A DNA stretch of 64,000 bases from Lysobacter changpingensis (GTDB lineage Bacteria; Pseudomonadota; Gammaproteobacteria; Xanthomonadales; Xanthomonadaceae), in assembly GCF_017308985.1 (NCBI RefSeq), contig NZ_JADWPE010000004.1, forward strand, positions 1 to 64,000. The letters run 5' to 3'. This document shows positions 1 through 9,682 of this stretch, piece after piece (position 1 is the stretch's first letter; each line of letters begins with the position of its first letter). Made by a program: the position numbers and the translations under genes. The notes beneath the pieces are model-generated. The model was not told where the DNA came from, did not search any database, and worked only from the letters and a program-made list of their open reading frames with translations.

Positions 1-22
1 GTGAGCCGTGAGCCGGGCGTTT

Positions 23-57
23 GTAGCCCGGGTAAGGCCGAAGGCCGCACCCGGGGC
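23..57 (+). repeat. Single REP arm (long form)
   Basis: This is a GTAG-headed palindrome of the long form, with GGCC-GAA-GGCC inside CCCGGGT/ACCCGGG flanks. It is the only arm in the window without an inverted partner close by. Confidence 0.75.
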
Positions 58-96
58 ACGGCTCCGGGGCCGGGACGATGGGAGAACCCAGCGTTT

Positions 97-181
97 GTAG
101 CCCGGGTAAGGCCGAAGGCCGCACCCGGGGCAACGGCTCCGGCGAGGTAAACCCCGGGTGCGCTCCGCTTACCCGGGCTAC
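97..181. repeat. REP doublet 1 (long + short arm)
   Basis: The element runs from GTAG to CTAC. Its left arm is the long form (GGCC-GAA-GGCC core) and its inverted right arm the short form. It lies upstream of fliC and outside the promoter. Confidence 0.85.
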
Positions 182-214
182 AGGAGCCGGGTCCGACCGG
201 GCGCCCGGCCCTTG

Positions 215-270
215 CGAATCACGAATCACGAATCACGAATCACGAATCACGAATCACAAATCACGAATCA
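215..270. repeat. 7-bp tandem repeat AATCACG
   Basis: Six to seven copies of AATCACG run head to tail, with one variant copy (AATCACA). The same unit recurs near 10057-10170 and 25320-25446, where it forms inverted pairs. Here only one orientation is present. Confidence 0.85.
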
Positions 271-323
271 CGCCCCCGCTTCTAGACGTCCATCCCACTT
301 CCAAAGACTTGTCAACCAGGAGC

Positions 324-350
324 TAAAGGTTTCCCACGCCGCGCCGCTAC
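324..350 (+). promoter_or_regulatory. Sigma-28 (FliA) promoter of fliC
   Basis: TAAAGGTT at 324-331, exactly 11 bases, then GCCGCTAC at 343-350. The consensus is TAAAGTTT-N11-GCCGATAA, so the boxes match 7/8 and 6/8. The position, about 100 bases before a flagellin gene, is as expected. Confidence 0.8.
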
Positions 351-456
351 CTAGTTCAGCAGCGGCAAGGGCCGGCACCACCGACCAACCACTGCGGTAA
401 TTGCCGGCCGGCGAGCGCTTCGCCGGTGCCCTAACGGAAACCCACGGAGAACCACC

Positions 457-1665
457 ATGGCACAAGTCATCAACAGCAACGTGATGTCGCTCAACGCCCA
501 GCGCAACCTGGGCACCAGCAGCGCCAGCCTCGGCACCACCATCCAGCGCCTGTCGTCGGGCCTGCGCATCAACAGCGCGAAGGACGACGCCGCCGGCCTG
601 GCGATCTCGGAACGCTTCAGCACGCAGATCCGCGGCCTCGACGTCGCCGTGCGCAACGCCAACGACGGCATCTCGCTGGCCCAGTCGGCCGAAGGCGCGA
701 TGGTCGAGATCGGCAACAACCTGCAGCGTATCCGCGAACTGGCCGTGCAGTCGTCCAACGCGACCAACTCGCAGTCCGACCGCGACGCGCTGAACGCGGA
801 AGTCTCGCAGCTGGTCTCGGAAATCGACCGCGTCGCCAACCAGACCAACTTCAACGGCACCAAGCTGCTCGACGGCTCCTTCGCCGGCGCGCTGTTCCAG
901 GTCGGCGCCAACTCGGGCCAGACCATCGCCGTGAACAACATCGTCGACGCCAACGCCAACGCGCTGGGCGGTGCGGTGTTCGACGAGAACGACTTCACCA
1001 TCGCCGCGCCGGGCACCAACGCCGACGTCAAGATCACCGGCATGAAGATCACCGGCACCGACGGCGTGGAAGTCACGCTGGACGACATCGAAGTGAAGAT
1101 GGGCGCCGATGCCGCCGCCACGCAGGAAGCCACCGCCAAGGCCGTGGCCGCCGCGATCAACGCCAAGATGGACCAGACCGGCGTCTACGCCGAAGTCGAC
1201 AGCGGCACCGCCGGCCAGATCAACATGACGTCGATCAAGCACAGCGTCGGCTCCGACGGCACGTTCAACGCGATCGACGTGGACATGGGCACCTGGACGG
1301 GCGCGACCGCCCCGACGGCCCCGACCGCCACCGCCACCGCTCCGGCCGCCAAGTACGCCAACGACCTGGACATCTCCTCGTTCACCGGCGCGCAGCAGGC
1401 AATGGAAATCGTCGACAAGGCGCTGACCAGCGTGAACTCGGCCCGCGCCGACATGGGTGCGATCCAGAACCGCTTCACCTCGACCATCGCCAACCTGCAG
1501 GCGACGAGCGAGAACCTGACCGCCTCGCGCAGCCGCATCCGCGATGCCGACTACGCGAAGGAAACCGCCGAGCTGACCCGTACTCAGATCCTGAGCCAGG
1601 CCGGCACCGCGATGCTCGCGCAGGCCAACGCTGTTCCGCAGAACGTCCTCAGCCTGCTGGGCTGA
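457..1665 (+). CDS. fliC: Flagellin
   Basis: Structural subunit of the flagellar filament, 402 residues. The conserved N-terminal D0/D1 region (about 1-140) begins MAQVINSNVMSLNAQ and contains LSSGLRINSAKDDAAG. The conserved C-terminal region (about 315-402) ends in a helix closing with NVLSLLG. The centre is variable and includes a Thr/Ala/Pro-rich stretch near 280-295, probably exposed on the filament surface. The start is the only ATG with a Shine-Dalgarno-like GGAG just upstream. A sigma-28 promoter precedes the gene and a strong terminator follows it, so it is probably a single-gene late transcript. It is the only flagellin gene in the window. Confidence 0.97.
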   Translation: MAQVINSNVMSLNAQRNLGTSSASLGTTIQRLSSGLRINSAKDDAAGLAISERFSTQIRGLDVAVRNANDGISLAQSAEGAMVEIGNNLQRIRELAVQSSNATNSQSDRDALNAEVSQLVSEIDRVANQTNFNGTKLLDGSFAGALFQVGANSGQTIAVNNIVDANANALGGAVFDENDFTIAAPGTNADVKITGMKITGTDGVEVTLDDIEVKMGADAAATQEATAKAVAAAINAKMDQTGVYAEVDSGTAGQINMTSIKHSVGSDGTFNAIDVDMGTWTGATAPTAPTATATAPAAKYANDLDISSFTGAQQAMEIVDKALTSVNSARADMGAIQNRFTSTIANLQATSENLTASRSRIRDADYAKETAELTRTQILSQAGTAMLAQANAVPQNVLSLLG

Positions 1666-1706
1666 TCCACCGCCAGACGGGGCGCGATGCGCGCCCCGAT
1701 GGCACC

Positions 1707-1744
1707 CCGGCGGGATGCGCGCGAACGCATCCCGCCGGTTCTTT
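1707..1744 (+). terminator. Rho-independent terminator of fliC
   Basis: A perfect 13-bp stem (1707-1719 with 1726-1738) with a 6-base loop is followed by TTCTTT. It lies 41 bases after the fliC stop. A smaller GC hairpin at 1679-1697 precedes it. Confidence 0.85.
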
Positions 1745-1759
1745 CCGACAGGAGTCGCC

Positions 1760-1825
1760 ATGACCGCTCATCGTTCGTTCCGTCCCACGCCGCGCAACGC
1801 GGTCCACGGTCGACACGGAGGCTGA
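1760..1825 (+). CDS. Possible 21-residue leader ORF ahead of fliD
   Basis: An ATG follows AGGAG at good spacing and opens 21 codons rich in Arg, His and Thr. The frame stops at TGA two codons before the fliD ATG and is the same frame as fliD. It could be a translated leader that couples to fliD, the remnant of a longer FliD N-terminus, or chance. Nothing in the peptide identifies a function. Confidence 0.3.
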   Translation: MTAHRSFRPTPRNAVHGRHGG

Positions 1826-1831
1826 GCGGTC

Positions 1832-3166
1832 ATGGCCATTTCGACGCTCGGTTCCGGCATCGACATCCCCTCGCTCGTCGCGCAGCTGGTCGCGGCCGAG
1901 CGTTCGCCGGTGGAGAACCGCATCGCGCGCGGCGAGAACGCGGCGAAGACCGAACTCTCGGCGATCGGTTCGCTCAAGAGCGCGTTCTCCAATCTCAAGA
2001 CCGCGCTCGACAAGCTGCGCAAGGACGACGGCACCAACGCGCGCGTCACCAACGTGCCCGAAGACGCCGGCTTCACCGCCAGCGCCGGCACGACGGCGGC
2101 GGTGGGCGAGTACGACATCCAGGTGCGCGAGCTGGCCACCGCGCACAAGCTCACCTCCGCGGGCAAGCCGGCCGACACGAAGATCGGCACCGGCACGCTG
2201 GTCATCGAGGCAGGCGACGAGACCATCGAGGTCACCATCGAGGAAGGCCGCAACACGCTGGCCGACATCCGCAGCGCGATCAACACCGCCGCCGCCGGCA
2301 AGGGCGTGAGCGCCAGCCTGGTCAACGCCGACGACGGCCAGCACCTGGTGCTGACCGCCACCGACACCGGCACCGAAGGCAAGCTGCGCATCACCACGAC
2401 CGGCGGCGACGGCGGCCTGTCGATGCTCACCTTCGATCCGGGCGTCAGCACCGCGATGGCCGAGACCGTGCAGGCCAAGGACGCGAAGGTGATCGTCGAC
2501 GGCCTGGCGCGCACCTCGTCCAGCAACTCGATCACCGACCTGCTGCCCGGGGTCACGCTCACCCTGACCGAAGCCAAGCCGGACGAGACGTTCACGCTGA
2601 AGGTGTCCACCGACAACGACGCGCTCAAGACCACGCTGTCGGGCTTCATCAGCGCGTACAACGCGGCGATCGGGCTGACCAAGTCGCTCACCGCCTACAA
2701 CGCCGACACGCAGACCGGCTCGGCGCTCACCGGCGACAGCATGGTGCGCGGCCTGCAGGCGCAGCTGCGCAACATGGCCAGCGAACAGGTCGTCGCGTTG
2801 AAGGAGCTGGGCGTGAAGATCAACACCGACGGCACGCTCACGCTCGACAGTTCCGAGCTGACCAAGGCGCTGGCCGAGGACCCGGGCGCGCTGTCGCGCC
2901 TGTTCTCCGGCGACGACACCAGCTACGGCGCCAAGCTGGAGACCATGCTCGGCGACGTGCTGGAGAACGAAGGCCTGTTCGACTCGCGCACCGACAGCCT
3001 CAACGCGCGCCTGAAGACCTACAACAAGCAGTACGAAGACCTGGATCGCCGCATGGAATCGCTGCAGGCCCGCTACACCGCGCAGTTCACCGCGATGGAG
3101 CAGATGGTCACGCAGCTGCAGAGCTCCAGCGGCTTCCTTTCGCAGCAACTCGTTTCGATGTCGTAA
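1832..3166 (+). CDS. fliD: Flagellar filament cap protein FliD
   Basis: FliD (HAP2) caps the growing filament and helps flagellin subunits fold into place; it is exported through the flagellar channel. The protein has 444 residues, normal for the family. It starts MAISTLGSGIDIPSLV, the typical N-terminal FliD_N pattern, and ends in a long helical region (about 370-444) of the FliD_C type. The start ATG follows GGAGGCTGAGCGGTC. It lies between fliC and fliS, and fliD-fliS-fliT-PilZ-like are closely spaced or overlapping, suggesting one transcript. I found no sigma-54 or sigma-28 promoter in the 166-base gap behind fliC. Confidence 0.96.
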   Translation: MAISTLGSGIDIPSLVAQLVAAERSPVENRIARGENAAKTELSAIGSLKSAFSNLKTALDKLRKDDGTNARVTNVPEDAGFTASAGTTAAVGEYDIQVRELATAHKLTSAGKPADTKIGTGTLVIEAGDETIEVTIEEGRNTLADIRSAINTAAAGKGVSASLVNADDGQHLVLTATDTGTEGKLRITTTGGDGGLSMLTFDPGVSTAMAETVQAKDAKVIVDGLARTSSSNSITDLLPGVTLTLTEAKPDETFTLKVSTDNDALKTTLSGFISAYNAAIGLTKSLTAYNADTQTGSALTGDSMVRGLQAQLRNMASEQVVALKELGVKINTDGTLTLDSSELTKALAEDPGALSRLFSGDDTSYGAKLETMLGDVLENEGLFDSRTDSLNARLKTYNKQYEDLDRRMESLQARYTAQFTAMEQMVTQLQSSSGFLSQQLVSMS

Positions 3167-3184
3167 TCCCTGGAGCCCATCCAC

Positions 3185-3580
3185 ATGCTCGGCGCCCACC
3201 GCAACTACGCCAACCAGTACCGCAGCACCGGCGTCAGCGCCGCCGTGCTGGAAGCCGATCCGCACCGCCTGGTCGCGCTCATGCTCGCCGGCGCGCGCGA
3301 TCGCATCCGCCTGGCCGGCGCGTGCCTGGAACGCGGCGACATCCCGCGCAAGGCCAAGGCCATCAGCGACGCCAGCGGCCTGATCACCGGCCTCAACGGC
3401 GCGCTCAACCTGGAAGCCGGCGGCGAGATCGCGCAGGGCCTGCAGTCGCTGTACGACTACGCGCAGCAGCGCCTGCTGCTGGCCAACAGCGACAACGACG
3501 CCGAGGCCCTGAACGAAGTGGATTCGCTGCTGGGCGAGATCGAATCGGCTTGGCTGGCGATCGCGCCGAAGTCGCCGTGA
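3185..3580 (+). CDS. fliS: Flagellin export chaperone FliS
   Basis: FliS binds the flagellin C-terminus in the cytoplasm and prevents premature polymerisation before export. The 131-residue protein opens with YANQYRSTGV followed by a hydrophobic helix, as is normal for FliS, and is all-helical by composition. It starts 18 bases after fliD, and its stop overlaps the ATG of the next gene (TGATG), so translation is probably coupled. Confidence 0.95.
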   Translation: MLGAHRNYANQYRSTGVSAAVLEADPHRLVALMLAGARDRIRLAGACLERGDIPRKAKAISDASGLITGLNGALNLEAGGEIAQGLQSLYDYAQQRLLLANSDNDAEALNEVDSLLGEIESAWLAIAPKSP

Positions 3581-3882
3581 TGTCCGGTTCCGTGTCGCCC
3601 ACCGTGCCCGCGCTGCCCGAAGCCGACATCCGCGCGGCCATGCACGCGCAGCAGTGGGAGCGCGCGTTCGAACTGCTGGCCGACCACGACCGCGCCCTGC
3701 GCGAGGCGCTGGGATCGGCCGATCTGTCGCAACTGCCGTCGGCGCCGTGGCGCGAACTGCTGGACCAGCAGGCCGCGCTGCTCGGCGACCTGGTGGCGCT
3801 GCGCGACGAAACCGCGGAGATCCTCGCGCGCATGGGTCGCGAGCGTCGCGGCGCCCTCGCCTACCGGACCTTCGCCGGATGA
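3580..3882 (+). CDS. fliT: FliT-like flagellar chaperone
   Basis: This 100-residue helical protein sits directly after fliS, where FliT-type chaperones of FliD and regulators of the flagellar hierarchy are encoded in related genomes. Sequence similarity to FliT is weak, so the call rests mostly on position, size and helical composition. The start overlaps the fliS stop by one base and the stop overlaps the next ATG, so three genes are translationally coupled. A longer reading frame runs upstream through fliD and fliS in another frame, but it is a GC-driven shadow. Confidence 0.7.
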   Translation: MSGSVSPTVPALPEADIRAAMHAQQWERAFELLADHDRALREALGSADLSQLPSAPWRELLDQQAALLGDLVALRDETAEILARMGRERRGALAYRTFAG

Positions 3883-4445
3883 CCTCTTCGGCCGCCGACG
3901 CGCAATTGTTCGGCGACGTGCTGGCCTACCAGGACCGGCGCCCGGCGGCCTTCGTGCCCGGCCCGGCCGATCCCGCCGCCGCGCATCTGGCCGCGGCGCG
4001 CGCGGAAATGCTGCTGACCTCGCTCGCGCTGAGCGAAAACGCGCGCAGCGAGGACGGCGACGAACACGTCGAACCGTCGTCGTCGCTGCAACGCGTGGAA
4101 GCCAAGCTCGACCTGGTGCTCGGCCTGCTCGGCGCGATGCTGCGCGAGCGTGGCGACCTCCCGCCGCCCACGGTGCTGCGCTGGTCCACGCGCGGCGCGT
4201 GCATCGACGTGCTCGGCGATGCGCTGGCGATCCACCCCGGCGCGCGCGGCGTGCTGCGCGTGCAGCCGGCCGAATGGCTCCCCGACTGCATCGAACTGCC
4301 CGCGCACGCGATCGCCGTCGAAGGCGCCCGTGCGTGGCTCGCCTTCGACCCCTTGCCGCCGACGCTGGCCGACGCGCTGGAGCGTCACCTGTTCCGCCTG
4401 CATCGCAAGCAGGTGGCGGAAAGCAGGCGCCTGAAGGACTTGTAG
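3879..4445 (+). CDS. Atypical PilZ-like protein
   Basis: The 188-residue protein has a helical N-terminal half (about 1-95) and a beta-rich C-terminal half (about 96-175) containing the phrase LRWSTRGACIDV. This resembles the small PilZ-like proteins encoded between fliT and rpoN2 in xanthomonads. I do not see the RxxxR and DxSxxG residues that bind cyclic di-GMP, so if it is a PilZ fold it is probably a non-binding type that acts by protein contact. The start overlaps the fliT-like stop (ATGA), tying it to filament assembly. The function is not certain. Confidence 0.6.
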   Translation: MTSSAADAQLFGDVLAYQDRRPAAFVPGPADPAAAHLAAARAEMLLTSLALSENARSEDGDEHVEPSSSLQRVEAKLDLVLGLLGAMLRERGDLPPPTVLRWSTRGACIDVLGDALAIHPGARGVLRVQPAEWLPDCIELPAHAIAVEGARAWLAFDPLPPTLADALERHLFRLHRKQVAESRRLKDL

Positions 4446-4644
4446 CGCTTGCAGCTTTTGCCGAAAGCTCCGGCCCTGCGTGCAGGGAGGAATGGAGCCG
4501 TGCACCCATACCGTCGCGTCCGGTCCCCGGCGCTCCGACGACACATTTGCAGCCCCCGTCACATTCCGGACGTGAACGAATGGTCCCTCCACGTCACCTC
4601 GGATAAGGTGCCCGACGAAGGGTTGGCGTTTCTGGGGAACGGAG

Positions 4645-5289
4645 TTGGGCTCGGGGCTGTTGCGCGTACTGATCTGCGATGACCATACGCTGGTCCGTGC
4701 GGGGCTGCGGCGCCTGCTGGAGTCGTTCGCCGATATCGAGGTCGTGGCCGAGGCCGCCAACGCGGACCAGGCCGTCATCGGGTCGCGCCAGCACCAGCCG
4801 GACATCGTCCTGCTCGATCTCTCCATGCCCGGCCGCAGCGGCTTCGAAGCGCTGGTCGAACTGCGCCGCGAGCAACCCGCCTGCCGCGTCGTGGTGATGT
4901 CGATGCACGACGATCCGACCCACGTGCGCGAAGCGCTGGCGCGCGGCGCCAGCGGTTTCGTCGTCAAGGAAGCCGCGCCGGCGGAGCTGGAAATCGCGAT
5001 CCGCGCCGCCGCCGCCGGCCGCACCTACCTCAGCCCGCAGGTCTCCGCACCGCAGTTGTTCGCGCGCCCGCGCACCGAGGAGGGCGTCGACGCCCTGCCC
5101 CCGCGCCAGCGCGAAATCCTCGCCGCGCTTGGCGCCGGCCGCACCAGCAAGCAGATCGCCGCCGACCTGGGGATCAGCGTCAAGACGGTGGAAACCCACC
5201 GCGCCCGCATCATGGCCACGCTGGGCTGCCGCAACGCGATCGAACTGCTGCGCATGGCGATGCGGCTGCACGATCGGCCGGCGGGATAA
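4645..5289 (+). CDS. NarL/FixJ-family response regulator
   Basis: A two-domain regulator of 214 residues. The receiver (about 6-120) has acidic residues D12 and D13 and a phosphoacceptor at D58 (LLDLSMPG). The C-terminal LuxR-type helix-turn-helix is near 150-205, with TSKQIAADLGISVKTVETHR. The chosen start is TTG; no ATG or GTG lies in frame between it and an upstream stop. No histidine kinase is adjacent. The gene at 52768-53802 encodes a kinase of the matching NarL class and is a plausible partner, which is inference. Similar regulators sit just ahead of rpoN2 in xanthomonads. Confidence 0.88.
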   Translation: MGSGLLRVLICDDHTLVRAGLRRLLESFADIEVVAEAANADQAVIGSRQHQPDIVLLDLSMPGRSGFEALVELRREQPACRVVVMSMHDDPTHVREALARGASGFVVKEAAPAELEIAIRAAAAGRTYLSPQVSAPQLFARPRTEEGVDALPPRQREILAALGAGRTSKQIAADLGISVKTVETHRARIMATLGCRNAIELLRMAMRLHDRPAG

Positions 5290-5790
5290 CGAAAGGCGCT
5301 GCCCTTGTAGCGAGCCTTTGCAGCCCGGGTGAGCGAAGCGCACCCGGGAACGCGGTCACCTCCCCTTCCCGGGTGCGCTTCGCTTACCCGGGCTACAAGA
5401 GCAGCATCGTCCTCCCTGGAAGATCGTGGTCCCTGCAAAAGCTGGAATGACGGCTGGGTGGCTCACCGGCGAGCGAGCGCCACACGTCACGCCCAGCCGC
5501 CCCTGTGGCCCACCCCTTGCAACACCCCCAACGCCACAAACCCGACATCGCGCCAACGCCAAAGCGTCGTCACATCCCCCGACAGTGACCCGTATCCACG
5601 TGCCCATCCGCGTCACTGCCTGACGCGCGCGAACAACCCCAGTCGGAAACACGTCGCAATGTAGGGGACGCCCCGACAAACCGACAGGAATTCCCCGGCT
5701 CATGTCCGGGGATGCCCCGATTCGTTTGCCGTCACCTTCACACCACGATTACCTCCGTGGCCGCCGGCTCCGGCGGATGGGGACACGACA
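5290..5790. other. Gap upstream of rpoN2
   Basis: No gene is visible here. The first part holds REP doublet 2, followed by a decayed copy of the GCGAAAGC-type palindrome near 5427-5452. The last part is a leader with two small GC hairpins (near 5662-5675 and 5693-5711). No sigma-54 consensus is present, so rpoN2 is probably transcribed from a housekeeping promoter that I cannot pinpoint. Confidence 0.6.
5320..5396. repeat. REP doublet 2 (short + short arm)
   Basis: Both arms carry the short GCGAAGC core. The left head is GCAG instead of GTAG. Confidence 0.85.
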
Positions 5791-7173
5791 GTGAAAGCTA
5801 CCTTGAGTCCGAAGCTCGGACTCGGCGTCAACCTGACGCCGCAACTGCTGCAATCGATCCGGCTCCTGCAGCTCACCGCGCCGCAGCTCGAACTCGAGCT
5901 CCGCCAGGCGCTGGAGCGCAATCCGCTGCTGGAGCAGGACGACGTCGAGGACGACGGCACCGAACCCACGGCCGACGCGCAGCAGGAAACCGCCGCGTGG
6001 GACGAGCTTCCCGAGCCGTCGTTCCTGTCCGGCGGCAACGGCGGCGGCGAGTTCGACGACGACGCCGCGTCGCGGATCGCCGACGGGGAATCGAGCGATC
6101 CGCGCGTGCGCCTGCTGCAGTCGCTGTCGCTGCAGTGGAAGCCGCGCGACGTCGAACTGGCCGCGTGGTGGCTGGACCAGTGCGACGACCGCGGCTACCT
6201 GGAAGCCCCGCTCGACGAACTGCACGCGCTCGGTGCGGGCACGTGCAATGCCGATGCCAGCGAACTGGAAATCGTCCGCCAGCGCCTGCTCCACGGCGAA
6301 TGGCCGGGCGTGGCCGCCTGCGATGCCGCCGAATGCCTGCGCGCGCAGCTCTCGCTTGCGCCCGGATCGGCCACGCGCACGCTCGCCGCGCGCATCCTGG
6401 CCGATCACATCGACCTGCTCGCGATGCACGACGAAGCCGCGCTCGCCAAGGCGCTGAAGGCCGACCCCGGCGACGTTCGCGACGCCATCGCCCTGATCCT
6501 CACCCTGCGCGCGCATCCCATCGAAGACAGCGCGGTGAACGAACGCGACGTCGTGGTGCCCGACGTCGTCGCCTGGCGCGCCGACGGCCGCTGGCACGTC
6601 GCGCTCAACTCGCGCACCGCCCCGCGCCTGCGCATCGCGCCGCATTGCGAACGCGCCCTGGCCGATGCGCCGGGCGACGTGTCCGCGCTGCGCGGCCTGC
6701 TCGATGAAGCGCGCTGGCTGGTTCGCGGCGTGGCGATGCGCAACGACACGTTGCTGCGCACCACGCAGGTGCTGGTCGAACGCCAGCGCGCGTTCCTGGA
6801 GCGCGGCGAGGAAGCCATCGCCCCGCTGACGCTGCGCGAGGTCGCCGACGCCATCGGCATGCACGAATCCACCGTCTCGCGCATCACCAGCGGCAAGTAC
6901 CTGCAGACGCCGCGCGGCACGATCGAACTCAAGCGCCTGTTCGCCGTGCGCCTGGACGGCGCGGAAGTCTCCGGCAGCGCGGTCAAGGCGATGGTCAAGC
7001 GCCTGATCGACGCCGAACCCTCGCACGCGCCGCTCGCCGACGACACCATCGCCGGCCTGCTCGCCCGCCAGGGCGTGCGCGTGGCGCGCCGCACCGTCGC
7101 GAAGTACCGTGACCAGCTGGCCATCGCGCCGGCGCGCCAGCGCCGCCGCCCGGCCCTCGCCAAGGCTGGATGA
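5791..7173 (+). CDS. rpoN2: RNA polymerase sigma-54 factor RpoN2
   Basis: An alternative sigma factor of 460 residues. The Gln/Leu-rich activator-interaction region I is at the N-terminus (LTPQLLQSIRLLQLTA), followed by an acidic linker, the core-binding domain, a helix-turn-helix region (IGMHESTVSRITSGKYLQT), and the RpoN box ARRTVAKYR at 432-440, which reads the -24 element. Xanthomonads usually carry two rpoN copies, and the copy in the flagellar cluster serves flagellar genes. The following receiver gene and fleQ are adjacent, so factor and activator are encoded together. The sigma-54 promoters before fliE and fliL are its likely targets. Confidence 0.95.
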   Translation: MKATLSPKLGLGVNLTPQLLQSIRLLQLTAPQLELELRQALERNPLLEQDDVEDDGTEPTADAQQETAAWDELPEPSFLSGGNGGGEFDDDAASRIADGESSDPRVRLLQSLSLQWKPRDVELAAWWLDQCDDRGYLEAPLDELHALGAGTCNADASELEIVRQRLLHGEWPGVAACDAAECLRAQLSLAPGSATRTLAARILADHIDLLAMHDEAALAKALKADPGDVRDAIALILTLRAHPIEDSAVNERDVVVPDVVAWRADGRWHVALNSRTAPRLRIAPHCERALADAPGDVSALRGLLDEARWLVRGVAMRNDTLLRTTQVLVERQRAFLERGEEAIAPLTLREVADAIGMHESTVSRITSGKYLQTPRGTIELKRLFAVRLDGAEVSGSAVKAMVKRLIDAEPSHAPLADDTIAGLLARQGVRVARRTVAKYRDQLAIAPARQRRRPALAKAG

Positions 7174-7180
7174 TCCGAAC

Positions 7181-7560
7181 ATGCGCGAACTCAAGATCCT
7201 CATCGTCGACGACCACCCCGGCTTCATCAGCGCGGCGATCCGCCACCTGCGCAAGCAGCCGTGGGCGAACGTCGTGGGCACCGCCGGCAACGGCATCGAA
7301 GCCATCACCCAGTGCGAGACGCTGCGTCCGGACGTGGTGCTGATGGACATGGCGATGCCGGAAATGGGCGGCCTGCAGGCCGCGCGCCTGATCAAGGCGC
7401 AGGACGAACCGCTGCCCTACATCGTCATCGCCAGCCATTTCGACGACACCGAGCACCGCGAGCACGCCCTGCGCGCCGGCGCCGATGCCTTCGTCAGCAA
7501 GCTTGCCTACATCCAGGACGTGCTCCCGCTGCTGGAGCGCCTGGCTTCGGAAGACACCCC

Positions 7561-7564
<4 letters not shown>
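7181..7564 (+). CDS. Stand-alone receiver protein
   Basis: A single CheY-like receiver of 127 residues with no output domain. Acidic residues D10 and D11 and phosphoacceptor D56 (LMDMAMPE) are present, so it should be phosphorylatable. It lies 7 bases after rpoN2 and its stop overlaps the fleQ ATG (ATGA). Both partners bear on sigma-54 transcription, so a role in tuning FleQ or RpoN2 is plausible but unproven. The ORF extends upstream, but the ATG at 7181 gives a normal receiver N-terminus. Confidence 0.85.
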
Positions 7565-9036
<1,472 letters not shown>

Positions 9037-9103
9037 TTTCGCGCGGAGGGTGTTAGCGCTCGCGCGTTGTTCGGTAATCGGGAAACACCGGCGAACCTCC
9101 CCA

Positions 9104-9134
9104 CCGTCATTCCAGCGAAAGCTGGAACCCATGC
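9104..9134. repeat. CATTCCAGCGAAAGCTGGAA palindrome, copy 1
   Basis: A short inverted repeat of a type widely dispersed in proteobacterial intergenic DNA. It is followed 17 bases later by REP doublet 3, and the pair is duplicated downstream. Confidence 0.75.
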
Positions 9135-9150
9135 GTTTGCCACCGCTCTT

Positions 9151-9226
9151 GTAGCCCGGGTAAGCGAAGCGCACCCGGGGCGCGGTCGCGTCTCCAACCC
9201 GGGTGCGCTTCGCTTACCCGGGCTAC
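9151..9226. repeat. REP doublet 3 (short + short arm)
   Basis: The sequence is almost identical to doublet 4, which lies 230 bases downstream. Confidence 0.85.
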
Positions 9227-9332
9227 AAAAGAACATCGCCGCCCGAGAACGCCGTGATCCCAACAGGACGTCATCCCGGCGAAGGCCCAGGCCCGTAATG
9301 CGCGGGCACTTTCTCACCGGCAAACCACCCCA

Positions 9333-9362
9333 CCGTCATTCCAGCGAAAGCTGGAACCCATT
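9333..9362. repeat. CATTCCAGCGAAAGCTGGAA palindrome, copy 2
   Basis: The second copy of the palindrome at 9104-9134, embedded in the same context. A decayed relative lies near 9274-9300. Confidence 0.75.
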
Positions 9363-9380
9363 GCGTTTGCCAACGCTCTT

Positions 9381-9456
9381 GTAGCCCGGGTAAGCGAAGC
9401 GCACCCCGGGCGCGGTCGCGTCTCCAACCCGGGTGCGCTTCGCTTACCCGGGCTAC
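9381..9456. repeat. REP doublet 4 (short + short arm)
   Basis: Part of the duplicated unit upstream of fliE; one base difference (CACCCCGGG) marks it off from doublet 3. Confidence 0.85.
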
Positions 9457-9627
9457 AAAGACACATCGCCGCCGGAGAACACCGTGATTCCAAGGAGGAT
9501 CGTCACCCCATCCTCCGCCGGGTTGACGGTGTGGTGCGGGACGCCACAGACGGAGTACCCGAAGCGCCTACGCGCCGGAATTGCGGCGCCTCCCCTCCCC
9601 CGCGCCAGAAACCCGTTCATGAATCCG

Positions 9628-9642
9628 TGGCACGCCGCTTGC
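9628..9642 (+). promoter_or_regulatory. Sigma-54 promoter of the fliE operon
   Basis: TGGCACGCCGCTTGC matches the -24/-12 consensus TGGCACG-N4-TTGC completely. The predicted transcription start is near 9654, about 30 bases before the fliE ATG. Confidence 0.92.
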
Positions 9643-9682
9643 CTGTACCCGGCAGGACCTCCGTGCCGGTACGTCACGCCTC

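Larger units (their letters stand above)
1..456. other. Repeat-rich non-coding region upstream of fliC
   Basis: This stretch holds no convincing gene. It contains one single REP arm, one REP doublet, a 7-bp tandem repeat, a sigma-28 promoter and the fliC leader. A GC-rich inverted sequence near 403-431 could fold just upstream of the start codon. The leader has two GGA triplets, around 436 and 446, a pattern that CsrA can bind in flagellin leaders of other bacteria; binding here is inference. Confidence 0.7.
9037..9682. other. Long repeat-filled gap before fliE
   Basis: No gene is seen in these 646 bases. A composite unit of about 165 bases (a GCGAAAGC palindrome followed by a REP doublet) occurs twice, from about 9101 and again from about 9330. 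The last 60 bases contain the sigma-54 promoter and leader of the fliE operon. Confidence 0.75.

Noticed and set aside
78-326. Small plus-strand ORFs over the heptamer array, with periodic ITNHESR-like translation
   Set aside because: The periodicity is a by-product of a 7-bp repeat read in three frames, and there is no ribosome binding site or conserved domain.
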